The notes under the pieces were generated by a model. The model was given only the letters and a program-made list of their open reading frames with translations. It was not told where the DNA came from and did not search any database. A stretch of 47,423 nt of DNA from an uncultured Granulosicoccaceae bacterium (lineage in GTDB: Bacteria > Pseudomonadota > Gammaproteobacteria > Granulosicoccales > Granulosicoccaceae). The DNA lies in assembly GCA_937998875.1 (NCBI GenBank), contig CALLBO010000067.1, positions 1 to 47,423 on the forward strand. The letters run 5' to 3'. Position numbers and translations under genes: made by a program. Within the stretch, counting starts at the first letter, position 1. The number at the start of each line of letters is the position of its first letter. This document shows, in pieces, positions 35,673-45,483 of the stretch.

Positions 35673-36644
35673 ATGAATACCACCGCAACGCAACCGGACT
35701 CACAATACGACACTTTGATCGATAGCCAGACCTGGGCTTTCATCGAACGGACAAACGAATGGTATCCGCCAAATACCATCGACTTCTCCATGCAAAGACA
35801 GCGCGAAATATACAATGCTATGTGTCGCGAGTTTCATACTGGCTATCCCACCGGGGTTTCTGCCACTGATGACACGATACAAACAGATGACTACAACATC
35901 CCGGTGCGGCGCTACACTGCTGCAAAGAAGATCGATACCGCGAGCATCGTATACTTCCATGGTGGTGGCTTTGTTGTAGGAGGACTGGATAGCCACGATG
36001 ATGTTTGCGCAGAAGTTTGTGCCGTCACCGGATTAAACGTAACCGCTGTTGACTATCGTCTTGCACCGGAACATCTGCACCCGGCCGCCTTTAACGATTG
36101 TTTTGATACCGTTATCCATGAGTACCATCGAGTTAAAACGCCGCTCATTCTTTGCGGTGACAGTGCCGGAGGTAATCTGGCGGCGGCGGTAAGTCATACA
36201 CTGCGCGACTCGGAATTAAGGATTGCGATTGCCGGGCAGGTTTTGATCTACCCGGCTCTCGGCGGCGATACGACAAAAGGGTCTTATAAAACACATGCCA
36301 ATGCACCTTTGCTAAACGCCAGAGATGTAGCTTTCTATTCCACTATAAGAACCGGCTACAAAGACTATTCAAACCAGGTACAACTCGCCCCGTTAACAGA
36401 CAATAACTTTAAAGATCTGCCTGCGACAGTTGCTTTCAGTGCCGAATGCGATCCGCTCGCCGACGATGCTGAGCACTACGTTGCAGCCATACAGGCTGCC
36501 AGTGGCGAAGCGCGCTGGGTAAACGAAGCGGGACTGGTACATGGCTATCTGCGAGCACGGCATTCAGTCAACCGTGCCAGAGAAAGTTTTGAAAGGATCT
36601 GCGACGCGCTCAGTGAGATGGCGGGAGGCATCAGCCGAGCTTAA
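35673..36644 (+). CDS. HSL-family alpha/beta hydrolase (esterase/lipase)
   Basis: 323 residues, alpha/beta hydrolase fold-3, cytoplasmic. Oxyanion motif YFHGGGFVVGG with HGGG at 96-99, nucleophile Ser164 in CGDSAGGNLAAA, Asp260 in ECDPLADDAEHY and His290 in GLVHGYLRARH complete the triad. Divergent from the amidohydrolase gene, 93 bp apart. It probably hydrolyses short-chain esters; no substrate can be assigned. The next 284 bp (36645-36928) carry only the promoter described below. Confidence 0.92.
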   Translation: MNTTATQPDSQYDTLIDSQTWAFIERTNEWYPPNTIDFSMQRQREIYNAMCREFHTGYPTGVSATDDTIQTDDYNIPVRRYTAAKKIDTASIVYFHGGGFVVGGLDSHDDVCAEVCAVTGLNVTAVDYRLAPEHLHPAAFNDCFDTVIHEYHRVKTPLILCGDSAGGNLAAAVSHTLRDSELRIAIAGQVLIYPALGGDTTKGSYKTHANAPLLNARDVAFYSTIRTGYKDYSNQVQLAPLTDNNFKDLPATVAFSAECDPLADDAEHYVAAIQAASGEARWVNEAGLVHGYLRARHSVNRARESFERICDALSEMAGGISRA

Positions 36645-36873
36645 AAACAGGAGGCACAAAAAACAGTTTGTCTAATACGCATAAACCGATTGCCAACCCA
36701 CCCCGGGCACTATTCCGCAGAAAAGCTGCAGGGTCCGCAATCCACTTAGCGCTTCAGTTGTCAGACTATTTCTGTTTCAAAACGGTTGCAATTGTCGCGA
36801 TTTGAGGATGTTTGCCCAACGCATTGAGATTGCCGGACAATTGAATCTTACTTTGTTATCGAGGTTACGGCTT

Positions 36874-36910
36874 TTCAAACGAATTAAAACTTCAGGCATA
36901 ATCACCTGAA
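36874..36910 (+). promoter_or_regulatory. predicted phyH promoter with overlapping operator
   Basis: -35 TTCAAA (36874-36879), 17-bp spacer and -10 CATAAT (36897-36902). The -10 is embedded in an inverted repeat TTCAGG (36891-36896) and CCTGAA (36905-36910) with 8 bp between arms. This is a classic repressor-over-promoter layout, ending 18 bp before the phyH start. Confidence 0.5.
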
Positions 36911-36928
36911 CCGATAACCGCGCACCTT

Positions 36929-37789
36929 ATGAAAAATAAGATACGAATTACTGATGAGCAAAAGTCTGATTTCGACCGGGATGGGTTTGTCATTGTATCG
37001 TCGGTACTGGATGGCACGACAATTCATAACGCCTGTGACCGGTTTGAAAAACTGTTCTCTGGTGAATTTGAAACCGGCGTCCAACCTGATGAATGGAACT
37101 GGCGTAGCGGACGAGATGATCCTGCGCTGACACGCCAGATATGTAATGCATGGAAGTCCGATTTAACTATTGCGTCGATAGTGTTGCGTGAAGACATTGG
37201 CGCTGCCTGTGCCGCACTTCGGCAGTGGCCGGGTACCAGGATCAATCAGGACAATGTCATTTGGAAACCACCCGGCACCAGGGCATTAGGGTTTCATCAG
37301 GACGACAGCTACCAGAACTGGATTGTGCCGTCCGAGATGATGACCTGCTGGATTACACTGGATAATACCAAGGCCGATCAAGGTACCATTGAATACGTTC
37401 GTGGCTCACACAAGTGGCCGTTAAGCCAGCCAATCAATCAATTCCATGCACCCGATGATCCATTGGCGGATATGCGAAGCGCAGCTGATGTCGCAGGTGT
37501 AACACCAGACATTGTGCCGATAGAAGTACCTGCAGGATACGCCGTACTGCATCATGGACGTACGTGGCATGGGTCGCGATCCAATAGTGGTAACGGACCA
37601 AGAAGATCGGTGGTCGCGCACTGCATGTCGAGTGATACGAAATACCATGCACACAATACAAGCGGCGTTTACAGTCGTTATAAAAAACACAATAGTCAGG
37701 AAATGGATGAAAGCTTTTTTCCGGTAACCTCCCGATCAGACGGCTATCGAAGTGAGTGGCTTACTGGCTACCTGGCCGGGAAAATTTAA
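36929..37789 (+). CDS. phytanoyl-CoA dioxygenase-family Fe(II)/2-oxoglutarate enzyme
   Basis: 286 residues, cupin-type double-stranded beta-helix. The facial triad is visible: His123 and Asp125 in GFHQDDSYQNW, and His214 in HHGRTWHGSRSNSG, with the 2-oxoglutarate-binding Arg following in PRRSVVAHCM. The N-terminal FDRDGFVIVSSVLDG is the usual PhyH opening. Length fits the PhyH family. Substrate unknown. It is followed after 9 bp by a CocE-type hydrolase, so both form an operon behind a predicted promoter with an operator. Confidence 0.9.
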   Translation: MKNKIRITDEQKSDFDRDGFVIVSSVLDGTTIHNACDRFEKLFSGEFETGVQPDEWNWRSGRDDPALTRQICNAWKSDLTIASIVLREDIGAACAALRQWPGTRINQDNVIWKPPGTRALGFHQDDSYQNWIVPSEMMTCWITLDNTKADQGTIEYVRGSHKWPLSQPINQFHAPDDPLADMRSAADVAGVTPDIVPIEVPAGYAVLHHGRTWHGSRSNSGNGPRRSVVAHCMSSDTKYHAHNTSGVYSRYKKHNSQEMDESFFPVTSRSDGYRSEWLTGYLAGKI

Positions 37790-37798
37790 AGATACATC

Positions 37799-39820
37799 AT
37801 GAAAATAGTAACCGAATTCCCGTACGAAGTTGTTGAACACCCGGATATGGGAATTACCATGTCTGACGGATGCCGGCTATCTGCCCGCGTGTGGATGCCG
37901 GTGAAAGCACAACAGGAACCAATGCCGGTTATCTTTGAGCACCTGCCCTACCGTAAACGTGACGGCACGATTGTTCGTGATCAGTTCACCCATCCATGGT
38001 TTGCGGGGCACGGTTACGTTTGCATACGCACAGATATGCGAGGCAACGGTGAAAGCGAAGGCTTAATGGATGATGAGTACAGCGCGCAGGAACTGTCCGA
38101 TGCCAAAGAAGTTATCGATTGGGCAGCCAACCAGCCGTGGTGTAACGGCAACGTTGGTATGATTGGTATTTCGTGGGGCGGTTTTAACGGGCTACAACTC
38201 GCCTACATGCAACCTGACGCATTAAAAGCTGTTGTTACAGTCTGTTCTACTGTTGATCGATACAACGGCGATATCCATTACAAAGGCGGCTGCTTGCTGG
38301 GTGAGAATTTCGGCTGGGCATCCAACATGTTGTCTTATTCATCACGGCCGCCTGATCCAATGCTTGTTGGTGAAAACAAATGGCTTGAGCTCTGGCAAGA
38401 ACGACTGGAGAACATAAAGTTCGATTTATCAACCTGGATTAGACATCAGCATCGTGATGACTACTGGAAACACGGCTCAGTCTGCGAAGACTACTCACGA
38501 ATTAAAGCCGCTGTGCTCACGGTTGGCGGCTGGCATGACGGATACCGCAACACCATTGCCCACCTTGTAGAGAATCTCGACGCACCGGTGAAGGGAATTA
38601 TAGGCCCGTGGATTCACAAGTACCCGCACTATGCCGCACCGGCACCCGCTATCGGTTTTTTGCAGGAGTGCAAGCGATGGTGGGACAAATATCTGAAAGG
38701 TGTCGATAACAACGTCGACAATGAGCCCGCCTATCGGGTCTACCTTATGGATAGCGTTGCACCGGACAGATGGCTTGATACCCGCCCCGGTCACTGGATT
38801 GCAGAGCAACAATGGCCGGCTGATCCAATTGAATCGGTCGACTACTTTCTTGCAGAAAACCACCTGCTCGCCAAAGAACCCGCCACAGTGCAGGAAGTGA
38901 TTCAATCACCACAAGACTGTGGTGCCGCCGCAGGAGAGTATTTTCCGTTTGCCTTCAGCGATGAACTGCCGGATGAACAATCTTATGATGATGAAAGATC
39001 AGTTTGTTTTACCAGCGAGACCTTAGCGCAAGGCTACGATATCGTTGGTACACCTGTTGTATCCCTATCACTTACGCCAGACAGCACCAACGCCCATATC
39101 ACAGCGAGACTGCTCGATATCAGACCGGACGGTCAATCTGCGCTAATCACCTACGGCATGTTGAACCTCACGCACATTCACTCACACGAACACCCGAATG
39201 CGTTACTGCCAAACCAGGCAATTGATTTTAAATTGCAGCTGGATGATATTGCCTATCACATACCGGCTGGCCACAGGCTTCGCATCGCGCTGGCTAACGC
39301 AAACTGGCCAACAATCTGGCCTTCCCCCTCAACAGGTACCCTGACGCTAACGAATGGTAAAGTAGCAATACCGGTACGTGAACCCGGTTTATCTATAGAT
39401 TCAGGTAAAGATGAAATCAGCTTTGACCCACCTGAGGGTGCACCTCACTGGCAGGCTAAAGAGTTGCGAGCGCCATCCTATCAACGTGAATGTTCCGCAG
39501 ACGCCGCAACCGGAATTGTTACCACGTCCATACACTGCGACTTCGGCGAAAATGAAGACTCAGTGCATGGCTTGATCTCAGGTGAAAGCATGCACGAGCA
39601 ATGGAACATCCACCCGGATGATCCACTATCTGCAAACGTCTCTACCCGCTGGCAGCAAACCGGTGGGCGGGCGGGATCAATGTGGAAGACTGAAGTCACC
39701 AGCAGCATGCATAGTGATGAAACCACCTTCTATTTCGAGGCAGAACTTAAAACCTGGCTAAACAATGATGAGTACTTCAACAAGTCCTTTAAAGACCAGG
39801 TGCCACGCGATCTTGTCTAG
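37799..39820 (+). CDS. CocE/NonD-family hydrolase (X-Pro dipeptidyl-peptidase S15 fold)
   Basis: 673 residues, cytoplasmic. Serine nucleophile Ser125 in MIGISWGGFNG, Asp247 in VGGWHDGYRN, His273 in IGPWIHKYPHYAA. The C-terminal jelly-roll domain (about 400-570) includes RLRIALANANWPTIWPSPST, as in CocE/Ala-beta-lactam acylases. A further C-terminal extension (about 570-673) is less conserved. It probably hydrolyses esters or amides of peptide-like compounds. Second gene of the phyH operon. A perfect hairpin lies after its stop. Confidence 0.9.
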   Translation: MKIVTEFPYEVVEHPDMGITMSDGCRLSARVWMPVKAQQEPMPVIFEHLPYRKRDGTIVRDQFTHPWFAGHGYVCIRTDMRGNGESEGLMDDEYSAQELSDAKEVIDWAANQPWCNGNVGMIGISWGGFNGLQLAYMQPDALKAVVTVCSTVDRYNGDIHYKGGCLLGENFGWASNMLSYSSRPPDPMLVGENKWLELWQERLENIKFDLSTWIRHQHRDDYWKHGSVCEDYSRIKAAVLTVGGWHDGYRNTIAHLVENLDAPVKGIIGPWIHKYPHYAAPAPAIGFLQECKRWWDKYLKGVDNNVDNEPAYRVYLMDSVAPDRWLDTRPGHWIAEQQWPADPIESVDYFLAENHLLAKEPATVQEVIQSPQDCGAAAGEYFPFAFSDELPDEQSYDDERSVCFTSETLAQGYDIVGTPVVSLSLTPDSTNAHITARLLDIRPDGQSALITYGMLNLTHIHSHEHPNALLPNQAIDFKLQLDDIAYHIPAGHRLRIALANANWPTIWPSPSTGTLTLTNGKVAIPVREPGLSIDSGKDEISFDPPEGAPHWQAKELRAPSYQRECSADAATGIVTTSIHCDFGENEDSVHGLISGESMHEQWNIHPDDPLSANVSTRWQQTGGRAGSMWKTEVTSSMHSDETTFYFEAELKTWLNNDEYFNKSFKDQVPRDLV

Positions 39821-39840
39821 CGGGGACCCATAACCAACTA

Positions 39841-39867
39841 CAGTGCAGACGATAGCCGTCTGCACTG
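39841..39867. terminator. hairpin between convergent CocE and S41 genes
   Basis: Perfect 11-bp stem CAGTGCAGACG (39841-39851) and CGTCTGCACTG (39857-39867) with a 5-base loop. Neither strand has a convincing U run after it, so it may be a Rho-assisted or transcript-end hairpin. It separates two converging genes. Confidence 0.5.
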
Positions 39868-39895
39868 AAAATCGGCAACCAGTTGCCTACCTGAC

Positions 39896-41569
39896 CTACC
39901 TGGCAACAGCACCTACGAATGGCCGATCGTTAATTCGAGAACTCACGTAAGCAGGCTGTTTAGTTAACACAGGTGCATTGCACGTACCTAGGATCATATA
40001 ATCCAGCGCACTGGATAACATTCCTTCCACCTCGCCGTCATCATCGACCCCAAAGTCACGGGTGTAGTCATCAGCAGCAAAACAAGTTGGCGGTATTCCG
40101 CCTGCTACACTGACTCCATTAGCGTTAACTCCCTGCGCCTCCATTGCGTTGAGCGATTTTCCACAAAATTGGTTTGCCACAGATATGAACGCCTTACCCT
40201 CAGTTCTCCCTCCCATCACCGTGACATCTATGTAGGGACTCAGCGCGTTAATAAGTAACTCTGATGACGACGCAGTTCTATCTGTGGTTAAAAACACAAC
40301 CCGGTCGAAGTCGAGCACCGGACTCTCCGCAACAAAGTCCTCCTGATAATTTTCGGATGAGTACTTGCTGTTGTACTCATAGCGCACCAGCGTACTACCT
40401 GCCAGATCTGCACCGCCAATCTGACTGGCGAGCTTTTCTGCTATGTAAGTGTAACCACCGGGGTTATAGCGCAGGTCCATCACAAGCTCAGTCGCACCAC
40501 CCTCCTGTAGCCGTCTGATCGCGGTGTCCAGCTCGTCTTCCGATATTCTTAGAAAATCGTTAAACACGATATGCCCGACTTTTCCGTCAAACGAGGGGTT
40601 GCTGTATAGACCGGTATGAAGCACGGTATTAACTCTGTATTCGCGTTGCGTCAGATTGACCGACTTTGACAATCCTGTTTCGCCATCTATGAATTGCCAA
40701 CTGTTCGGCAGAGGATTATCTTCGTCACCTACAAGTTCGAAGTAACGTTCATTGCTCATCTCATCCCACAACTCATTGTTGAGCCCCAGGAGAATATCTC
40801 CACGCTTAATTCCAGCACGACCGAAGGGAGCATCGTCATACGCATATAGCACTCGCAGGTTACCCTCATCATCCCGACCCAGACTAAAACCGAATCCAAA
40901 CACCACGCCTTCTTCAAAAAAGGCTTGTTGACCACCGGCATCACGAACACCGGAATAGGGATCCAGTTCTGTAAAACGCAGATCCCGGATCAACTCCGTT
41001 GTGGTGACATAACTTGCAGGATTCACAACTGGCACCCTGTCAGCGTACAGGTAGTAGTCTTGCATGTTGCGATAAACCCATTCATTTACCGCTTCAACCG
41101 AACAGTCGGTACTTACGTTTATACTGTACGTTGATGGTTCCGATCCGAACACCTGTGCGTACATCTCACCATCAGCATCAGTTGCCGTGCAGGTATCTTC
41201 AATGAAGGGACGCCTCGAAGCACAGAGCAAATTATCGTTAGTGAGCTCTGCATTGCGGTACAAATACAAGTCTGCATCGCCAGTCGTTGTGCTCAGTGTG
41301 ATTTCGGCATCAGACGGAACTCTGTAGACAACGCTTGCTCCGGCGGCCACTGAACCACTGTTTGTGGTACCTGCGTCTATAACCTCAGGTACACTATCCG
41401 ATCCTCCCTGAGGCCCGGTTGTATCCGACTCTGTCGTGACAACGGGTCCGTCATCTGTCTCTGTGGTGACGGTGGTTCCACCACCGCTACCGCCGCAGGC
41501 TACAAGACCAAATACCAGACCAGACACCAGGCATGGCCAAATACCAACTTGCACGAGTTGCTTTTTCAT
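39896..41569 (-). CDS. S41-family peptidase lipoprotein with PDZ domain
   Basis: 557 residues. Lipoprotein signal with lipobox FGLVAC and lipidated Cys25, then a Thr/Ser/Gly-rich linker (about 26-65). A PPC-like beta-sandwich follows (about 65-155, TTTGDADLYLYRNAELTNDN). A PDZ domain is near 222-270 (DDAPFGRAGIKRGDILLGL). The S41 core includes VMDLRYNPGGYTYIAEKLAS, the Ser nucleophile region LTTDRTASSSELLIN (Ser434/435) and Lys459 in GGRTEGKAF. Probably an outer-membrane-attached C-terminal processing-type protease. Closing cysteine pairs occur. Confidence 0.88.
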   Translation of the reverse strand: MKKQLVQVGIWPCLVSGLVFGLVACGGSGGGTTVTTETDDGPVVTTESDTTGPQGGSDSVPEVIDAGTTNSGSVAAGASVVYRVPSDAEITLSTTTGDADLYLYRNAELTNDNLLCASRRPFIEDTCTATDADGEMYAQVFGSEPSTYSINVSTDCSVEAVNEWVYRNMQDYYLYADRVPVVNPASYVTTTELIRDLRFTELDPYSGVRDAGGQQAFFEEGVVFGFGFSLGRDDEGNLRVLYAYDDAPFGRAGIKRGDILLGLNNELWDEMSNERYFELVGDEDNPLPNSWQFIDGETGLSKSVNLTQREYRVNTVLHTGLYSNPSFDGKVGHIVFNDFLRISEDELDTAIRRLQEGGATELVMDLRYNPGGYTYIAEKLASQIGGADLAGSTLVRYEYNSKYSSENYQEDFVAESPVLDFDRVVFLTTDRTASSSELLINALSPYIDVTVMGGRTEGKAFISVANQFCGKSLNAMEAQGVNANGVSVAGGIPPTCFAADDYTRDFGVDDDGEVEGMLSSALDYMILGTCNAPVLTKQPAYVSSRINDRPFVGAVAR

Positions 41570-41760
41570 TCCACTCCACCCTTTTAGACATCAACCAACA
41601 CACTACCCATAACTGTTCGTCCCTACAAGTAGAAACTCGGGATAGTAGTTGAGCTTTCGATCCTAATAGCGCGAAACTTGACGTGATCTGAATAAAGCTT
41701 ACTGGAAAGCTGAGTATTGCCAGCGATAAAAGCCCGGGGAATCGCGCTATCTCAGTATTT

Positions 41761-43422
41761 CTACAACACCCGGTCTCGCTGGTTAAGCAAGTTAGATAAC
41801 CACTCCGGGTCCATTTCAGGCACAGAAGACAACAATAGCTCGGTGTACTCAGGGTATGGTGGCGATAAGATCTGACTCTTCAGACCCTGCTCCACCACCT
41901 TGCCTTGAAACATCACCACTATTTCATCTGAGATTGCTTTGACAGTCGCTATATCATGAGTGATAAACAGATAACTGATGCCATATTGCTCCTGCAGCCT
42001 CAACAACAGTTTTAGGATCCCTTCCTGTACGATTTGATCAAGTGCCGACGTTACTTCATCACAGATAATAATATCCGGTTGCGCCGCCAGTGCTCTGGCA
42101 ATACAAATACGTTGTTTTTGACCACCAGATAACTCAGCCGGCAGTCGATCAAGAAACGATTCATCGAGCTCAATCATTGACAACAAGTCCATCACCCGCT
42201 GTTCCTTCTCACGACCTTGCACGTTGTGAAAAAACTCCAGTGGCCGGCCGATAATATCTTCTACCGTCTGGCGCGGATTCATTGCAGTATCTGCCATCTG
42301 GTAAATCATTTGAATACGACGCAGCTGGTCTGGAGTGCGATCTGAAAGTTGCGGTGGCAATTCGTCACCATTAAACATAACGCTGCCTGCAGTTTGCGGC
42401 AGCAACCCGGTAACCACTCTGGCTGCAGTTGACTTACCGGAACCCGACTCACCAACTACAGCAACCGTTTTACCTCGCGGCAAGTCAATATTGATTCCAT
42501 GGAGCACCGGTGTTTTTCCGTAGGCTGCATCAATATCTTTTAACTGAAGTATAAAATCTTCACTACGCTGCTCAGGCTTTTCAAGCGAACGCACAGACCA
42601 GAGTGACTTTGTGTATTCTTCTTTCGGGGCGGCTAACATCGTGCGGGTTGAAGACTGTTCTACCTCCTCGCCATATCTGAGAACTTTGATAACATCTGCC
42701 ATTTGCGCTACAACAGCAAGATCATGGGTAATATAGATTGCCGCGGTATTGTACTTATCTACAATCTCACGCATCGACGCTAACACTTCAACCTGCGTGG
42801 TGACATCAAGAGCCGTTGTGGGTTCGTCAAAGATAATCAGATCCGGTCGTGCCGACATAGCCATCGCCGTCATCACGCGTTGCAACTGACCACCAGACAC
42901 CTGGTGCGGGTAGCGCTGACCTATATTTTCAGGATCTGGCAGATGTAGAGAGTCGTATAACTCAACCGCATCTGCTCTGGACTCTGCGTCATTACGTACA
43001 TGTGACCGGGATGCAGATTCAATTGTTTGATCTATTAAACGGTGCGCGGGATTGAACGCCGCCGCTGCAGACTGCGCTACATAGGCAATGCGGGTACCCC
43101 AGTACTGACGTCTCTCTTTTTCTTTGAGCCCTAGAAGATCGGTACCATCAAACTCAACAGTGCCGGAAGTAAACCGACAACCCGCGCGAGCAAAACCCAT
43201 TGCCGCAAGACCCAACGTGGACTTACCAGCACCTGACTCACCAATGAGACCCATTACCTCACCGCGGCGCAGCGTCAGGTCAACCCCTTTGATAATCGGA
43301 TGCCACTGCTCGTCGGAAAATCCCTCAATGCGAATATCGGTCATTCGCAACAACGGCTGATCGTCATGACTCTGGCTGTTGTTGCTACCATGGCCGCGAC
43401 CATGACTATTACTAGTGTTCAT
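41761..43422 (-). CDS. peptide/nickel ABC transporter, fused double ATPase
   Basis: 553 residues with two ATPase domains, like the GsiA/YejF type that fuses DppD and DppF. First domain: GESGAGKST (61-69), VSGGQLQRVMTAMAM (175-189), IIFDEPTTALD (196-206). Second domain: GESGSGKST (324-332), LSGGQKQRICIARA (431-444), IIICDEVTSALD (451-462). Its His/Asn/Ser-rich N-terminus (SHGRGHGSNNSQSHDD) is unusual and might bind metal. The start (ATG 43422) overlaps the permease stop by 11 bp. It is the last gene of the operon. Confidence 0.92.
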   Translation of the reverse strand: MNTSNSHGRGHGSNNSQSHDDQPLLRMTDIRIEGFSDEQWHPIIKGVDLTLRRGEVMGLIGESGAGKSTLGLAAMGFARAGCRFTSGTVEFDGTDLLGLKEKERRQYWGTRIAYVAQSAAAAFNPAHRLIDQTIESASRSHVRNDAESRADAVELYDSLHLPDPENIGQRYPHQVSGGQLQRVMTAMAMSARPDLIIFDEPTTALDVTTQVEVLASMREIVDKYNTAAIYITHDLAVVAQMADVIKVLRYGEEVEQSSTRTMLAAPKEEYTKSLWSVRSLEKPEQRSEDFILQLKDIDAAYGKTPVLHGINIDLPRGKTVAVVGESGSGKSTAARVVTGLLPQTAGSVMFNGDELPPQLSDRTPDQLRRIQMIYQMADTAMNPRQTVEDIIGRPLEFFHNVQGREKEQRVMDLLSMIELDESFLDRLPAELSGGQKQRICIARALAAQPDIIICDEVTSALDQIVQEGILKLLLRLQEQYGISYLFITHDIATVKAISDEIVVMFQGKVVEQGLKSQILSPPYPEYTELLLSSVPEMDPEWLSNLLNQRDRVL

Positions 43423-44329
43423 CGCGCAACCCGCTGGTTTTATGCAAGAACCAATCAACCACGAAGTTTACTGCAACAGTCAATAGACCGATTGCCGCCG
43501 CTGGTAACAATGGTGTAAATCCGGCTTTGATGTCGTACTGCGCAAACTGAATTAGTGATGCGTTGTCCCGAACCATCGAACCCCAGTCAGCGGTGGGTGG
43601 TTGAATACCCACACCCAGAAACGACAACGCTGCAATCGTTAGAAACACAAACGAGAATCGCAAACCGAATTCAGCCACCAGCGGTGGCATAATGTTTGGC
43701 AGAATTTCTTTCTTCATCACCCAGCTGAGTTTTTCGCCACGAAGTCTGGCGACTTCAACATAATCCATTACCACCACACTTACCGCCACTGAACGGGTCA
43801 GTCTGAATACACGCGTTGAGTCAAGCACTGCAATGATCAGAATCAGGCTAACCACACTCGGTTTGAAGATCGACAACAGTACCAACGCAAAAATAAGACT
43901 TGGAATCGCCATCAGCACATCCACAGTCCGACTCAACAGTTGATCAACCCAGCCACGGCGAATAGCAGCGACAAGGCCAAGTCCGCCACCGATTGCAAAA
44001 GACAGTAGCGTGGTTACGAGTGCAATTCCCATGGTGTTGCGTGCACCATAGATAAGCCTGCTTAATATATCCCGCCCGATCTGATCAGTACCGAAACGAT
44101 GGGCTTCATCCCAGGGGCCAAACGGTGTAGGGAATACCTCTGCCTCGCCATAAGGTGCGAGCAATGGAGCAAACAACGCTACAACTATGTAACCCGACAA
44201 AACAATCATGCCGAACCAGGCCGACAATGGTGCTTTCTTTAATTCGATCCACCAACGTTCAGCACGGGTGCGCCGCTTGCGTACTGACCCAACCTCTGCC
44301 GAGGCGCTATATCCATCAGGATTATTCAT
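43412..44329 (-). CDS. peptide/nickel ABC transporter permease (DppC-like)
   Basis: 305 residues, about six membrane segments. An RRTRAERWWIELKKAPLSAW cytoplasmic leader precedes helix 1. It carries FGTDQIGRDILSRLIYGARN, the DppC-family signature, and the EAA loop DYVEVARLRGEKLSWVMKKE. The PPTADWGSMVRDNASLIQFA segment is also typical. It overlaps the DppB-like gene by 4 bp (ATGA). Confidence 0.92.
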   Translation of the reverse strand: MNNPDGYSASAEVGSVRKRRTRAERWWIELKKAPLSAWFGMIVLSGYIVVALFAPLLAPYGEAEVFPTPFGPWDEAHRFGTDQIGRDILSRLIYGARNTMGIALVTTLLSFAIGGGLGLVAAIRRGWVDQLLSRTVDVLMAIPSLIFALVLLSIFKPSVVSLILIIAVLDSTRVFRLTRSVAVSVVVMDYVEVARLRGEKLSWVMKKEILPNIMPPLVAEFGLRFSFVFLTIAALSFLGVGIQPPTADWGSMVRDNASLIQFAQYDIKAGFTPLLPAAAIGLLTVAVNFVVDWFLHKTSGLRDEH

Positions 44330-45306
44330 CTCGGGTGCAGCAGCCGCGGGTTAGTCACAATGCCAATAACATCTGCGATTAAATTCAAAATAATATAGGT
44401 ACCTGCAAAGATCAGTGCGCATGCCTGCACAACCGGAATATCACGGGAGGTAACTGAATCAACCATCAATTGCCCGATCCCCGGATAGACAAACACAACC
44501 TCAACCACCACAACCCCGACAACCAGATAGGCAAGGTTAAAAGCGATGACTGTTGCAATAGGTGCCCATGCATTAGGCAGTGCATGTTTTAATATAATCT
44601 CCGAACGAGAAGCACCTTTCAGACGAGCCATCTCAATGTACGGGCTTGCCAGCAGATTAATAATGGCAGCGCGTGTCATACGCATCATGTGAGCGATAAT
44701 CACAAGTGTTAACGTGATTGCAGGTAATGCAATACGCCGTAGTCGCTCACCCAGCTCCATATCTGCATTAACTGTAGAAAGAGACGGAAACACCGGCCAC
44801 AATGAAGCGAGCAAAAGTATCAACACATAGGCAACAAAAAACTCCGGCATCGAGATTGTCGTGAGCGTAGTGACATTTACACTGCGGTCGTACCAGGAGT
44901 TTCTATACAGTGCTGCGGTTAAGCCCAGGAACAACGCCAGCGGTACCGCGATAAGCGCTGCTACCCCCGCAAGAAACAACGTATTTTTGAGCCTCGGCGC
45001 TATCAATTCGACCACAGAACGCGAACGATCCTGCCCGGACGCCGAACGCCCGGAGAAAGACGTACCGAGATCCCCCTGCACCACAGATTTGACCCAGTCA
45101 AAATATCGCGCCGGTGCGGGCTTGTCCAAACCGAGCTCCTTCCGGAAAGCAGCCACTGTCTCTTCTGTTGCCGCCTGCCCCAGCACCGCCTCACCAAAAT
45201 CGCCGGGTAACAGGGAAATTGCGCTGAATATGATCGCAGACACGACGAAAAGCGTCACCAATCCTAACAATAGCCGCTTGACAATGGTGACCAGTACCGG
45301 ATGCAA
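44326..45306 (-). CDS. peptide/nickel ABC transporter permease (DppB-like)
   Basis: 326 residues. N-terminal RLLLGLVTLFVVSAIIFSAI helix, then LLPGDFGEAVLGQAATEETV and ELGLDKPAPARYFDWVKSVV, the usual DppB periplasmic region. EAA loop YIEMARLKGASRSEIILKHA and later VGVVVVEVVFVYPGIGQLM are family landmarks. The start codon is TTG at 45306 with AGGAAG about 5 bases upstream. First gene of the B-C-ATPase operon; divergent from the binding-protein gene, 177 bp apart. Confidence 0.92.
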   Translation of the reverse strand: MHPVLVTIVKRLLLGLVTLFVVSAIIFSAISLLPGDFGEAVLGQAATEETVAAFRKELGLDKPAPARYFDWVKSVVQGDLGTSFSGRSASGQDRSRSVVELIAPRLKNTLFLAGVAALIAVPLALFLGLTAALYRNSWYDRSVNVTTLTTISMPEFFVAYVLILLLASLWPVFPSLSTVNADMELGERLRRIALPAITLTLVIIAHMMRMTRAAIINLLASPYIEMARLKGASRSEIILKHALPNAWAPIATVIAFNLAYLVVGVVVVEVVFVYPGIGQLMVDSVTSRDIPVVQACALIFAGTYIILNLIADVIGIVTNPRLLHPR

Positions 45307-45483
45307 TTATCTTCCTGCCTTAATGTTATAGTTAGTGTGACAGCATCAGAGGCGGATCTGTATGTGCTGCAAATATACTGTACCAACGGACAGAGTCATC
45401 GTCTAATTTTTCGCGACACGTAAGCATGACGTGCGTCATCTAACAAAGGCTGCATTGCCACCATTCCAAACCGAGGAGAACCA

